DNA of 54,890 nt from Saprolegnia diclina VS20 (GCF_000281045.1 NW_008246088.1:451724-506613); one strand, 5' to 3'; positions 39,675 to 50,503 are shown, counted from the first letter of the stretch. Numbers and translations: made by a program. The notes: generated by a model from the sequence alone, not told the origin.

Positions 39675-40010
39675 GGTGGCGGCGTCGCTTGGCAAAGATA
39701 CACTGGGCAATGACTAACTGACCAACTATTCCAACGACTAGCGTTCGACTAGTGTTCGACTTGAATAAACGACTCGAGTTCCACGTGAAATGGAGAGATC
39801 GACTAACTGAGCGACTCGTCCAATGGCTTGCGTTTGACTCGATTGAACGACTAGAGTTCCGCGTGACGACATCGAGCGACCGACTAGTTTCGAGTCTCGC
39901 ACCAGCTTGAACGCTGTGGAAGCGTTCGGTGATGGACTCCCCGAGATCGACTCAGTTAGTAGGTGGTTGTACTTGAATGCAATCCATCAATATATATTTC
40001 AGTCGATTGC
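39675..40010. other. Upstream region of IFT38
   Basis: About 335 bp between the IFT38 start and the FIG4-like stop, both on the - strand. It is occupied mainly by the repeat cluster below; no coding frame is supported. Confidence 0.5.
39734..39887. repeat. CGACT-motif cluster with a duplicated 20-bp element
   Basis: CGACT occurs eight times in about 150 bp. ACGACTCGAGTTCCACGTGA (39769-39788) and ACGACTAGAGTTCCGCGTGA (39847-39866) match at 18 of 20 positions, 78 bp apart. This looks like a decayed tandem duplication. It starts 60 bp upstream of the IFT38 ATG, so it may be its promoter. Confidence 0.75.
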
Positions 40011-43000
40011 CTACTTTTTGACAAAGACAAGCGTCGCCATGCTCTTGCGGACGTCGTCGCTGACCGCGTTGCAATCGATGAACTCTTCGACGACGCTGCC
40101 GGCCTTGAGCTTCTCAGCCTCGAGGGTCGCGTCCAACTCAAAGCCCGAGGACGCAATCGAGTGGTCGCCAACGACGAGGCGCGGCAAGAGCGGCGTCACT
40201 TCGTCAAAGAACGACGCGTAGAGCTCCATGTCGGACGGGGGCGCCGGGTGCATCTCGCAGAGCTGCGCTTCGTCGAGCGCGTTGCAGATGAATTGGCGGT
40301 CCTTTTCGTTTTTGAAAAATTTCTTGGAGAGGAGCCCGCGCGCCTTGACGTGCTGCTCCAAGCCCGCGTAGACGCCCGACTGGATCTTGTACGTACAGCC
40401 GCCCCGAACCGCGGCTTCAAACACGGCGCCGACATCATCGACGTCGATCGAGGCATCGCGGAGATACAGGATAAAGTCCGACTTGACGTTCTTCGCCTCC
40501 TTCTCCCAGAACGAGAGGCTCTCGCCCGACTCGACGTACCGGTCGTAGATCGGGTCGGACGACGACGCGCCCATGGCCGTGCCCACGTACACGCGCTTGA
40601 GGCCGCGCGAAGCCGCGTACTCTTCAATGTCGAGCGGCGGCGCGTCGAGCATCGGGGGCAGCAAGAGCGCGGCCTTGGCATCGTCAAGCGTGCTACTCTC
40701 TTTCCGAAGCAGCTCTTGCAGCCGCATGTTGCTGAGGCTGCGCTTGAGCGACGAGCCGCTCGAGACATCTTGGAGCGTCTCCTCTGGTGCCGACATGGAG
40801 CGCACTTGGCGCGTGAGGCTACTCGATCCGATTTGGACGCTTGACGACGACGACGGTGGCGGCGGCGTGGAGAACGTGTGCGGGTCGTGCTCCTTCATCG
40901 CGATCGGCAGCATGAACGACGACGCGAGCGCCGCGTCAAACGAAAAGAACTCTTCCTTGTCTTGCGTCTGCATCCACAAGAGCGACTTTTCGGAGATGGT
41001 CGAGTCTTCGAGCACGGCCGAGCTCGTCGCGCTGCTCTTGCGCATCAGCAGCGGCTTGCCGTCGCCATGCGCGGGGCTCGGGAGGAGGAGCTTGTCCGTA
41101 AAGAACTTTGGCGCGTCAAACGCCTCGACCGCCGACTTCCACCACGTCTCGTTGAGCAGCGACGCGCGGAGGCGGAGGTACTCGGCCTTGGAGCTCGGAC
41201 CAAGGCTGCGCTTGAGCGCGACGAGGTTGTGGATGCGGTGGAACGGGCCCATGTCGGGCAGCGCCAACGGCCGCTCGACCTGAAAATTGTGCAGGTAGTA
41301 GTCGCTCTCGAGTTCCCAGAGCGGCGGCTCGGACGCCCGCGGCACAAAGTTGCCAAGGAAGAGGTTGATCGCGTCCTGCTTGGCCATGTCCGTAAACGCG
41401 TTGCTGTAGTAGCGACGAATCGACGTGAGCAGCTCCCAGTGCTTGATCGTATCTTTTGATGGCGCCACCTTCTTATTGGCCTCCGACCCGCCGTACTGCA
41501 TCGAGATGATGTCGCCCATGCGCCCGAACATGCGCGTGAGCTCGGCCAAGATCGGCGACGACGTCTCAAGGTGCGGCGTGTTGCGGATGCCCATCGCATA
41601 GAGCTGTTGGCCGAGGGCCTACGCGCAAGCGCTTGTGAGTTTTTGAAGTTGGCCGGATTTTCGAGCCGAGGTACCCGCATCGCGACGCTGAATTGGGCGA
41701 CGTTGGTGCGGTCGAGGCAGTCGATGCAGTTGGTGCGAAGCACGCCGTGCTGCTCGAGCCAGTCGCCGGAGTCGCGCGGGATCGTCGGACTGGACGGTCG
41801 CGCCTCGCCCGTCGACACGGGTGGTACCGGCTACACACAAAGTCTCGCATCCAGTGGCAATGACCAGATATGTTCGTACGCCATAGGAGGACGGGGGCCG
41901 CGCGGGCGACGCGCGACGGGCCGTGCGCTTGTTGGCCCCTAGTCAAATCGACCATTATGAACGGCGATACGGACGCGATATCGTACCCGAGCCCAGGTGG
42001 CGCTTGGGGGCCGAGCAGAAAAAGCCTGTTTGATCGAGGGCCCACGTGCCGACCTTGTCGAGCGCTTGGCGCACGGCTTCGACGCGGGAGCCTTGCTCGA
42101 CGCGCATCTTGCTCAGGCGCGAGTAGTCAAGCGCGACGTAGCGCAGCTTGTGCTCTTGCGGAATGAACGTGTTGATGTACTCGACCGCGCTCTTGAAGCC
42201 CGTGCCGACAATCATTTCGCGCTGGACCTTCTCGTGCTGCTTGACGAGGTTGAGCACCAGCGTCGGCGACCCGTAGCGCTCAAAGAGGTCCACAAAGTGG
42301 GCTTGGGTCGCGGCGTACGACGGGTCAACGCGGTTGACTACAAATACAAGCACTCAGCGATAAGTCCAGGGAATAAGAAAGCTTGTACGCTGGATCGGTG
42401 GTTTCGGGATCGTCACGCTCGTCTCTTGGGCCCAGAAAATCGGGATCGACCCACGGTACTGGACGAACGCGCTGAACTTGCCATGAGTGTTTTCGTCCTC
42501 AATGATCTGCTCGGTTTCGACGTCGTTGGCAACCTTGCCCGTGTCGGCAATCTAGATAAGATCCAAATATGCTGTCAGCCTGACAGATTCAAAGGGCTCG
42601 TGCTGATTGGCTACGTACGCCGCGTTTGAGGTAGCGCGTGCCGGCGAAATGGCGCGATCGCCGCGCGAGCACGATCACCGAAATGAGTCGACCAAAGAGC
42701 GAGCACTTGCGCTGCTCGTAAAAGCCAAGGAGGAGCGGCTGGACCCACTCGGCGCTCGCGGGCGACGATAATGCCGCCGTAAACTCCTTGTTGAGGTGGT
42801 GGTTCCACTCAAACCTAGTCCATCGTCAATCTCATGTACGATGGCAAATCATGGCATGCATACATGTCGAGCGACTTGGTCTGGTCCGTCGTCATGTTGT
42901 GCTGCAGCGTGTGCGTGAGGTCGTACGTGTAGCTGTAGTAAAAGTCCTTGGTCAAGTCCACAAAGTGGAAGAGCCCGAGGTACCGCGCCTCCGCGTCCTC

Positions 43001-43942
43001 GATCGGGCTCGGGTTGAGCCAGCGCGAGACCCACGTCCAGGACGATCCGTCCGACTTTGGGCGGCGAATCGGGAGGCACTGTGTCGCCTGGATCGCGTAG
43101 ATGAAGTGGCCGCCAATGCACCCAATCTTGCGGCGCTGCGTGACCACGATGAGGTAGTAGCCTTGCAGAAACTTGATAAAACCAACGATCGCGACGGCCG
43201 AGAAGGCGCGCACGAGGCCGTACTTGGTCGCCGCCCGCGCCTCCGTGTCGAGGCCTTGCAAGAGCGCCTCCATCTCTTCCCAGCTGTAGACCGCCGGGTC
43301 TTCCTTGAAGATCGCGTCGAGTGACGACGGTGCATCCTCGAGGCGGTCGAGCGAGAAGAGGCGGAAGCGCGAGTACGTGCGGTCCGAGCCCACGACGTAA
43401 AAGTGCGTCTGCGTCTCGTAGACCGTGATGCGCTCAAAGCGCGAGAGGTTGGTCGCGAGGCGCGGCTGGCGACGGCGGAGCGCGGGCTTGGCCGGCGTCC
43501 GCGCCTTCCCGCGCTTCTCGTACTCGGGCGCGATCTTGACGGGCAGCGACGTCGGTGGCGTGCGGACGAGGAGGCGCGGGTTGGGCACGCGGCCCTCGGC
43601 GAGCGCGAGCTTGGACGTGGTGAGCACGTCAAACCACCACTCAATGTCGTGGCTTTCCGGCGCCGACGACAGCGTCTCCTTCTTCTTTTGCTGGACAAAC
43701 TCGAGCTCGATGCAGTACCGGCCGTCGTTGCGCACGTGCTGGATCGAGCACTGCAGCATCTTCCAGCTCAAGAGCCGGCGGTGCTTCTGCCCGTCGAGGT
43801 ACACGGAGAAAACGCCGGTCGCGTACTCAAACTCGCACCACACGCGGCCCCAGTCGCCCGTGCCCTTCATGTTGAAGAAGCCCGTCGTCGTGCGCCGGAA
43901 GAGCCATCCCGAGATCGCCTTGCCGCTCGCGTCCGTCGTCAT
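40011..43942 (-). CDS. FIG4: FIG4-type SAC phosphoinositide phosphatase with N-terminal PH domain, 7 exons, 1203 aa
   Basis: Exons 42864-43942, 42619-42814, 42389-42551, 41987-42337, 41880-41938, 41675-41830 and 40011-41618 join in frame. Residues ~8-110 look like a PH domain (SGWLFRR ... LLSWKMLQCSI ... IEWWFDVL). The SAC domain follows: YETQTHFYVVGSD, FIKFLQGYYLIVVTQRRKIG, LARRSRHFAGTRYLKRG, VANDVETEQII, YRGSIPIFWAQE, LVLNLVKQHEKVQREM and the catalytic loop RTNCIDCLDRTNVAQF (CX5R-T). Downstream ISMQYGGSEANKK and RRYYSNAFTDMAKQDAINLF are specific to FIG4. FIG4 dephosphorylates PI(3,5)P2 and scaffolds PIKfyve/VAC14 on endosomes. The ~400-residue C-terminal extension is low complexity then folded, ending MATLVFVKK. 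Animal and yeast FIG4 lack the PH domain, so the fusion is unusual. Confidence 0.9.
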
Positions 43943-44407
43943 TGCCTCGGGCCGGAACCAATTTTACAAGTTTGATCGGTGCCCCGGGGTCCGACCGATC
44001 ACCCTCGACTTCTGCACGGAATCCAAGACCGTGGTGCGTCGTGGATGGGACACCTCCGACAAGGCGTCAGCAAGCATCGATTCTGGTGCTGCGCAGATAC
44101 AACGTTTAGTGCGATCGCTGGTTGCTCCAGACGAGACCTGGGTTGAGATTCGTCAGTCCAGCGCGTGCCCCGGGAGCATGTATTTGTTTAAGGGAATTCA
44201 ACTGGATTTGGTCTTGCTTGCCCTTCTTTCCTATGCTTTGGAATGACGGTCTTCTTCTAGATACGTCCTCACGAGACCAACAAGACCAGCCATCGATCGC
44301 CGCGGGCGCGTTGACGAGCACCCCAGATTGTACTATGTGTGGGCATTGATAGACTCATCTTAAAATGAAATTAGATATAGGACGCGGGCGATCGCATGGC
44401 TCGCTGC
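43943..44407. other. Intergenic region
   Basis: About 465 bp between the FIG4 start and the stop of the PB1-UBA gene, both on the - strand. A + frame crossing it (from 43425) is antisense to FIG4 and has no domain. Nothing else is visible. Confidence 0.4.
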
Positions 44408-45412
44408 TTACATCTCAAAGAGGCTGTTCAAGACAACGTTCACGTCGCCCTTGGCAGCCTCCAGGAGCGCAGTGGCGCGGACAGCGTCGACGTCCGGGAA
44501 GACCTCGCGGATGAGGACGAGCTGCGCGGCCCACTTAAGCTCTTCGGCGCTGGGCTCAGGGGCAGCTTCGACAACCACGGGGGCTTCCTCGACAACCTGC
44601 TCCCATTCGGCCTCGACCTGCTCTTCGGCGACGACCGGCGCCTCGACCGTAACTTCAGCGATCTCGACTTCGGCTTCGGCGACGACGGGGGCAGCCACGG
44701 GCGTCGCAGTCTTCTCCTTGAGCTGCTGGATTTCCTCCACGAGCTGGTTGGCGTACGCGGCAATCGTGTCGGCAGCAGACTTGACGCCGTCCGACGTGTC
44801 CTTGACGAGGCGGTCGAAGTCGATTTCGTTCAGGCTCTTCTTCAAGTGCTCAAACTCGATCTCGTTGAGGCTCTTCTTGGCGGCTTCAAAGGCGACCTTC
44901 GACTCCTCGACCGTCTTGTGGTAGGCCTTGTTGATGACGACGCCCGTCTGCTGCATCTTCTCGTTGAGGACAACGCCCGTGGCCTGGGCCGTCTCCTGCG
45001 CCTTGGTCGCAAGTTCGGCGCTGCGCTGCTTCCACTGCTCGCTCTTGACCTTCTCCATGGCCTGGTGCAAGCTCTCGACAAGCGACTCGATAATCTTCAA
45101 GATCGGGTCGGCGACGTTGTCGTGGAAGGCCGCCTCCATGGTCGGCACGGCCATAAAGCGAAGGCTCTTGACCGCATCGCCCGACGAGAGGAAGACGTTG
45201 CACGCCTCCTCGAACTCCGAGGCCGAGCCCACATGGAGGCAGTCGTTCTCGTTGTCCTTGTACTGGATGACAAAGCTGCCAGCTTCGAGCTTGAAGGTCT
45301 CGCGGAAGAGCGCTTCGAGGTCGGCGAAGGCGAAGGCCGCGAGGTCGACGCGGACGCGGTGGATCTCGCCCTTGTAGCCGACCTTGATGGCGGTCATGCG
45401 CTGCTGGTTCAT
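44408..45412 (-). CDS. PB1 - LIR - UBA protein, candidate selective-autophagy receptor (p62/NBR1-like), 334 aa
   Basis: ATG 45412 (MNQQRMTAIKVGYKGEIHRV) was chosen because an Inr/FPR promoter lies just upstream; two earlier in-frame ATGs would precede the predicted start site. Residues ~6-88 are a PB1 domain with the conserved basic Lys (KVGYKGE) and an acidic OPCA loop (QYKDNENDCLHVGSASEFEE), so it could form PB1 chains. Residues ~105-250 are amphipathic coiled coil with internal repeats (KKSLNEIEFEHL, KKSLNEIDFDRL). An acidic/valine-rich segment then contains EAEWEQVVEE: Trp270-x-x-Val flanked by acids, a good LC3/Atg8-interacting motif. The C-terminal ~36 residues (VLIREVFPDVDAVRATALLE ...) fit a UBA/CUE helix bundle. 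The order PB1-LIR-UBA is that of p62 and NBR1, but ZZ and FW domains are absent. Function is inferred from architecture. Confidence 0.75.
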   Translation of the reverse strand: MNQQRMTAIKVGYKGEIHRVRVDLAAFAFADLEALFRETFKLEAGSFVIQYKDNENDCLHVGSASEFEEACNVFLSSGDAVKSLRFMAVPTMEAAFHDNVADPILKIIESLVESLHQAMEKVKSEQWKQRSAELATKAQETAQATGVVLNEKMQQTGVVINKAYHKTVEESKVAFEAAKKSLNEIEFEHLKKSLNEIDFDRLVKDTSDGVKSAADTIAAYANQLVEEIQQLKEKTATPVAAPVVAEAEVEIAEVTVEAPVVAEEQVEAEWEQVVEEAPVVVEAAPEPSAEELKWAAQLVLIREVFPDVDAVRATALLEAAKGDVNVVLNSLFEM

Positions 45413-45422
45413 CTTGCTGGGG

Positions 45423-45447
45423 GTGAGTAAATTCACAAATGATCCGG
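45423..45447 (-). promoter_or_regulatory. Inr + FPR core promoter of the PB1-UBA gene
   Basis: On the - strand CGGATCATTTGTGAATTTAC fits Inr (TCATTTG) followed by FPR (AATTT) and ends ~10 nt before the ATG at 45412. Transcription from here would exclude the upstream ATGs at 45457 and 45466 from most of the mRNA. Confidence 0.6.
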
Positions 45448-46562
45448 CAAGAGCCATTGCATACAAAGATTAAATCATAAAATAAACGTTCGAGAATCGT
45501 CGGTGGGCATCAAATAAAATGAGCCAAATTCTATACTATCTTGGCATTTGTAAGCAAATGGGAGAAAATAAAGAATTTCATCTATTTCTGTCCACCTGCA
45601 TTCTGCATCTTCTGCCCGTTGGGAAGAAACTGTCATACTGCGCTTCAACAAAGCCAGGCGCCGAGTCCATCCCAAAACCTTGCTTTAAGAAAAGAAATGT
45701 TGCTATAAAGGGGTTTTACAGACACGCAGGTGTAGAAGAAGCAAAATAGGTTGGTGTCGCGAGGGATTCGTTGGTCCAATGACTGGGCGAGAAATTAGTT
45801 GCCGCGACATGCCGTTCGCATTTTAGCGAATCAGCGAGCGCCCACGTGTAGCTTCGCGCTGCGCGTGCCACGAAGCGGCCACGCCCGAGCCGCCTCGGCC
45901 TTGGAGCATGGGACTAGACGCAAGAGTTGCCGTGCGAATCATACTTTGCTCCAAGCTCAGACAGCCCATCGAAGACGTATGTACTTGCCCGCCCAGCCAA
46001 CACGGCAATGCAGCGCGAGTTGGGATCACACCGTATACCTGGCAGCTCTTCCATGGCAGCTTCATGCATTTCTGGCTCTGTGTGTGGGCTATGTATCCAA
46101 CCACTTCAACACGAGTATCGTCTTGCAGGCCGTGCATAATGTTACAAGACCTGCACTTAGAATATAGCCGATTCTTGTTCTCGGTATCGACAAGGGTCAC
46201 TCATGGACCCATGGTCACAAGGACCGGCTGGTTGGGAAGCAAGTGCAACGATTGAACACCAAGTATCTCCGCCGCCTTGGGTGCATTGAGAGTGTCCATG
46301 CTGGGGCCAGGGGAGAGGAGTGCATTTTAGCGTCTCAAGTTGCAGTCCAAATCCAAACTTCGTCTGCCACACTACGAGCGTGCCACATCTGGAGGTTAAC
46401 TTGGCTATCCATGGAGCGTGAAGCAAACAGCTAACGATAGCAGCTAACGGCGTCCTCTTCCATCACACGAGGCGTCCACAGCGGATGTGGCCCTCCAAGA
46501 TCGCAAATTGCATGGTTTATCCGGAATAATATCCGGACAGTACTTACCATCCCACGGAAGCG
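45448..46562. other. Intergenic region between divergent PB1-UBA and CCDC12 genes
   Basis: About 1.1 kb. Frames of 70-125 codons occur on both strands (e.g. 45908-46255 +, 45823-46200 -), but none has a recognisable domain, a signal peptide or a supported splice chain. The first ~300 bp are AT-richer than the rest. Confidence 0.4.
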
Positions 46563-46919
46563 ATGGACAACGACCGGGCGAAGCGCCTCAAGGCCATCCG
46601 CGAGGCCCGCGCGCGCAAGGAGAATGGCGGCGCCACTACCGAAGAGGTCGTCGCTGTTCCTGTCAAGCAGGTCGAAGAGGTCGAGACGCCCGTGGCTGAC
46701 GAACCGGCGGCCGTCGCCGACCCCGAGCCTGAGGACGAGGTCGTCGCGATCGCGCCCAAGAAGCCGACGTGGGACCTCGAGCGCAGCCTGGAGAAGCAGA
46801 TGAAGAAGCTCGAGCGCCGAACACAGAACGCTATCGTGCAGATCCTCCGGGAGAAGATGGAGCGCGAGATGCAGGACGACGACGACGACGAGGAAGGCGA
46901 GGAAGAAGACGAGGCGTAG
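46563..46919 (+). CDS. CCDC12: Spliceosome protein CCDC12 / Cwf18-like, 118 aa
   Basis: An intronless 118-codon frame. The N-terminal helix (MDNDRAKRLKAIREARARKE) matches the RRKERLKALRE start of CCDC12. A Val/Glu/Pro-rich acidic linker follows, then the family core APKKPTWDLERSLEKQMKKL, continuing ERRTQNAIVQILREKMERE, equivalent to APRKPDWDLKRDVAKKLEKL in animals. The C-terminus is a short Asp/Glu run. Cwf18/CCDC12 is a component of activated spliceosomes, near the NineTeen and Cwf2 complexes. The protein is shorter than the human one (about 166), mainly in the linker. The organism's genes carry many tiny introns, so a full spliceosome is expected. The gene is convergent with the CCDC81-like gene (72 bp between stops). 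Confidence 0.85.
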   Translation: MDNDRAKRLKAIREARARKENGGATTEEVVAVPVKQVEEVETPVADEPAAVADPEPEDEVVAIAPKKPTWDLERSLEKQMKKLERRTQNAIVQILREKMEREMQDDDDDEEGEEEDEA

Positions 46920-46991
46920 GAGATGCACACAAGCGACCACGCGAGCGATGAATATTCAATATTGGGTTGACCCGTCCTTACTACATGCGTG

Positions 46992-48786
46992 CTACTTGGC
47001 GGTCGAGCGCATATCAAAGCCCACGGAGAAGTCGGGCTTGTCGTCGGCCTTGATGTGCCGGAGCGCTGACGGTGCGATCGCGCCTTTGATGCGATCGTTC
47101 ATGACCTTGCGGCTCTGCTGCAGCGCGACCTTGATCGAGTGGTCCTTCTCCCACGCCTGCGTGAGCGCTTTGCGCTGCCGCTCCTGCTCGGCGGCCGAAA
47201 ACTCGCGGTCCTGCTCAATGTCCCGCTGAAGCTTCTCGAGGAAGAGCTTGTCTTCCAGCAGCGCCTTCTCCCGCGCGTCCCGCCGCGCCTTCTCCTTGGC
47301 ATTCATCTAAAGCCATCGAATCATCTTGGCATCGTCGTCGTGGCTTCGAGATCCATACCTGCTCGTGTAAATAGTAGTGCATGTCGCCCTGGACGCGCTT
47401 GTGCGTCTCGGGGCTGTTGAAGCCGAGCCGCGAGAGGTGGCTGTGCGAGATGAACGTGTTCTCGGTCGGGTCGGTCCCATGCTCCGAGCGCCGCGCGATC
47501 TCCTTGTTCTTCATCGACTCGAACATCTGGTCGCGGATCTCGTCTTGGAGCTTCTCCGCGCTCTGGCGCTTGGACCGCTTCTCGGTAGCGATCTCCTCAA
47601 GGTCGCGCATGTGGTGTCGATGAATGTCCATTGCGTGCTGGGCCTCGGCCTCGACCTCCTTCTCGACGCGGAGCATGTGGCGCTCGTACGCCGCGTCGGC
47701 GACCGAGACGGGGCGGCCGGCCTCGGGCAACTCGACGCCCGACCGGTCGAGCTCCCTATTGATCGCGTCCTTGAACGAAAAGTCGAACGACGGCTCCTTG
47801 TACGCAATGTGCTGGCGCACTTGGGGTGGCGACAAGAGCATCGTCGTGCAGTCCTTGGACGGCGTCTCCGCACTCATATAGCCCACACCGTTGCGCGACG
47901 CGGGGCGGGGCGACCGCAGCTGGGTCATGCTTGTGGGCTGCTCAAACCCATGCCGGGGCGAGATAGGGTCGCGGCCAGACAGCGGCGGGCGCGGCGTTCG
48001 CGGTGTTCGCGGTGTCGTCGACGAGGGTTGCGGAGGGCGTTCCGGCGACAGAAGGATGCCGCCGGCCTCCTCGGCTTGGTTGCAGTCTTCGAGTTTCAAG
48101 TCAAAGTCGGCGAGGTCGCCAATGACGGACGGACACCCGGACGCCACGGACGCGGTCGCAATGTTCTACACGCCATTCATTTACATACATCGTCCATGGG
48201 CGACACGACAAGATGGTACCTCGAGCGCTTTCGGAAACTGCGTCGGGTCAAAGAGCATGTGAATCGCGCGGTTCTTGGCAACGATTTTGCCAATCGTCAT
48301 TTCGATCGTCATTTGCGCGCCCGTCGACGCGACTTCGCCGATCTTGTGCAAGAGGTCTCGGACGCCGCAAAACACCGTGTCTTTTGTGAGGTTTTTGGAG
48401 AATTTGATGGCGAGTTTGGTAAAGTTGATGTCTTCAATCGCCGCCACGATCGGGACGGTCACGCGCTTCTTGTACTGGAGGCCATACGTCTTCCCGAACG
48501 TGTCGTTGAGCATAAATATGGGCCGGACCTTGCGCGTGTTGCGGCCAATCGTGAGCGTCTCCCAGCTGATCTTGCCAAACGGCGCAATGTGCACGCCCTA
48601 CGCGTGGAGGGTAATGTGGCAGACGAGAAAAAGCGCATGTACCTTGCCCTCTTGGTACCGCGCTTCGACCCACGCATTGAGCGCGACCCAGACCTCTTCG
48701 AGAGTCTCCTTCTTCTTCTCGGCGGCGCACGACGTCCGCGTCATCTTGCCGCTGCAGTCTTGGAGGAGGTTCCGCAGCGTATACAT
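46992..48786 (-). CDS. CCDC81: CCDC81-like protein with tandem HU (IHF-like) domains and coiled-coil C-terminus, 4 exons, 547 aa
   Basis: Exons 48643-48786, 48220-48597, 47359-48165 and 46992-47306 join in phase 0. ATG 48786 gives MYTLRNLLQDCSGKM followed by ETLEEVWVALNAWVEARYQE, then across the first splice KGVHIAPFGKISWETLTIG, VRPIFMLNDTFGKTYGL and TVPIVAAIEDINFTKLA. This is the eukaryotic HU-domain pattern of CCDC81 (KGVQIPGFGTF, RPVFIM, VPLNFVMIS). A second HU repeat reads VFCGVRDLLHKIGEVAS through IGKIVAKNRAIHMLFD. The middle is Pro/Ser-rich and disordered (TPRTPRTPRPPLSGRD). The C-terminal ~250 residues are highly charged coiled coil (HMLRVEKEVEAEAQHAMDIH, MNAKEKARRDAREKALLEDK). CCDC81 is found at centrosomes and cilia in animals; a basal-body role here is inference. 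Confidence 0.8.
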
Positions 48787-49433
48787 GCTCGCGCCGAATT
48801 TACACTTGACGTGGCATGATAGTCGCGCTGCTAAAAATAGCGCGCCAAAAGCGGTTGCCTTTTTAAGAGCGAGTTCTCCTAAGCGACAAGTCGACAGCGA
48901 TGTGCCAATACAACGCCAGCTCGACAAGGCATTGCTTGTTGCGCAGCAGAGATATGCGAGTACACGCGGTCGACTGTGAGAGACTTTCACAGTACAAGGG
49001 ATGCGGCCGAAGCAATTTTGCCAACTGTCCGCGGAAAGCCTTTCGTGCACACAGTGCAAATAAGATCTCAGCGGCCTTGTGTTGAGAAATGGTTGATGCG
49101 TCGCGGTCGGAAGCAGCCTCAAATCGATCGGAAATGCATGTCAAGTGCTGCGTCAAGAGCGCGCCACGTCATCATGCGTGGGATGAACCATTCTGTGCAG
49201 CCACGACAAAGCGGGTCGATGTGACCAGTCATTTAAACTGCCCCAACTGAAATGGTTGACGATCAAGGCGGGGTTCGGGGCCTGTCTTACAACACCGCAG
49301 CGGGCGTCTCACTCTTATCGGGAAAACATGACACGCCGTTTTATCTCGAGGACGACGACGAAGTTGTGCACGAAATATCGCTCGTTCATAATCGGTTATA
49401 AAAACTCATTTATGGAAATGCACGGGATTGGGC
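48787..49433. other. Divergent promoter region
   Basis: About 650 bp between the starts of the CCDC81-like gene and NTM1. Frames here have no recognisable content. The NTM1 core promoter is at the right end. Confidence 0.4.
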
Positions 49434-49448
49434 GAGCTCATTTTACTG
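49434..49448 (+). promoter_or_regulatory. Inr-type core promoter of NTM1
   Basis: GAGCTCATTTTACTG contains GCTCATTTT, a match to the oomycete initiator consensus GCTCATTYY, ending 10 nt before the ATG at 49459. Confidence 0.6.
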
Positions 49449-49458
49449 GTGCATCATC

Positions 49459-50503
49459 ATGCCGATCGACTGGGACGAGCTCAAGCGCGTGTCGGCGCAA
49501 GTCCAAGCCGACTTGGACGGTGTCGGCCTCGACTTCCACCTCGAGTTCTCGTAGGTCCTTGGATCGTCTGGCATTTCCTTAATGGTCATTGGCTAGCTCG
49601 GTCTACGACATGTGGACGACCAAGCTCGCCGACATCAAGGACGACGCGACCAAGCCCGCCGCGTGGTACACACAAGGCGCCGACTACTGGGAGGTACTTG
49701 GTCCTCTCTCAAGTAGTAGCATCCTATACGTTTGCATAAGGACGAAGAGAACTGCCCGCCAGACGTCGGTGGCGTCTTGGGCGGCTACGGGTACATTTCG
49801 CCTGTCGACGTCGAAGGCTCGACTGCGTTTTTGGCGCGCGTCCAGGCGCTGCGCCCTGCCTTCAAGCGCGATCGTGCCATCGGTGCAATACCATATTCTC
49901 TCTTTTAATCGTACGAATGCAGTATAGACTGCGGTGGTGGCATCGGACGCGTCGTCAAGCACCTGCTCCTTCCCCTCTTTGCGTCCGTCGACTTGCTCGA
50001 GCAAAGCCCGCGCCTTCTCAAGGCCGCGCCTCGCTACATTGGCGCTGAAAAGCACCGCGTGGAGACGCTTTTGTGCATGGGCATGCAGGACTTTGACCCG
50101 TCGCCCAGCAGCTACGACCTCATTTGGTGTCAATGGGTCTGTCCGCACTTGATGGATCTCGACTTTATCACGTTTCTCCAGCGGTGTCAGCAGGTTCGAT
50201 CGCCACCTGTACATGTCTTCTATAAAATGCATGGCATTGCTAGGCGCTGCGGCCGGGCGGTGTCATCTGCATCAAGGAAAACATCATCGTCGATGGCTCG
50301 CCGTACGAACTCGACGAAGACGACAGCAGCGTGACGCGGTACATCGAGTTTCGAAACTATGTTCACCACCTCACCTCGCTTGCAGGTCGGCCGCGTACTA
50401 CAAGAGCATTTTTCGGCAAGCAAATCTGACGCTCCTCGCCGACGAGCGCCAAGAAGGCTTTCCCGAAGAGCTCTACCCCGTCATGACGTACGCGCTGTAC
50501 TAA
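49459..50503 (+). CDS. NTMT1: Protein N-terminal methyltransferase NTM1 (METTL11A-like), 6 exons, 269 aa
   Basis: Exons 49459-49550, 49597-49693, 49741-49882, 49928-50193, 50244-50338 and 50386-50503 join in frame. After a ~35-residue N-terminal extension the protein follows the AdoMet-dependent Xaa-Pro-Lys N-methyltransferase family: WYTQGADYWEDEENCPPDVG, GVLGGYGYISPVDVEGS, the SAM-binding loop IDCGGGIGRVVKHLLLPLF, VDLLEQSPRLLKAA, GMQDFDPSPSSYDLIWCQWV (Asp-Ile-Trp-x-Gln-Trp motif), KENI and DDSSVTRSAAYYKSIF, ending LTLLADERQEGFPEELYPVM, continuing TYALY. All match animal NTMT1 in order. The enzyme trimethylates exposed N-termini of Pro/Ala-Pro-Lys proteins such as ribosomal proteins and RCC1. 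The expected acidic and aromatic substrate-site residues appear conserved. Confidence in identity is high. Confidence 0.94.

Noticed and set aside
45413-45466. 18-residue N-terminal extension of the PB1-UBA protein
   Set aside because: The Inr/FPR element overlaps this stretch, so most transcripts should start after these ATGs.
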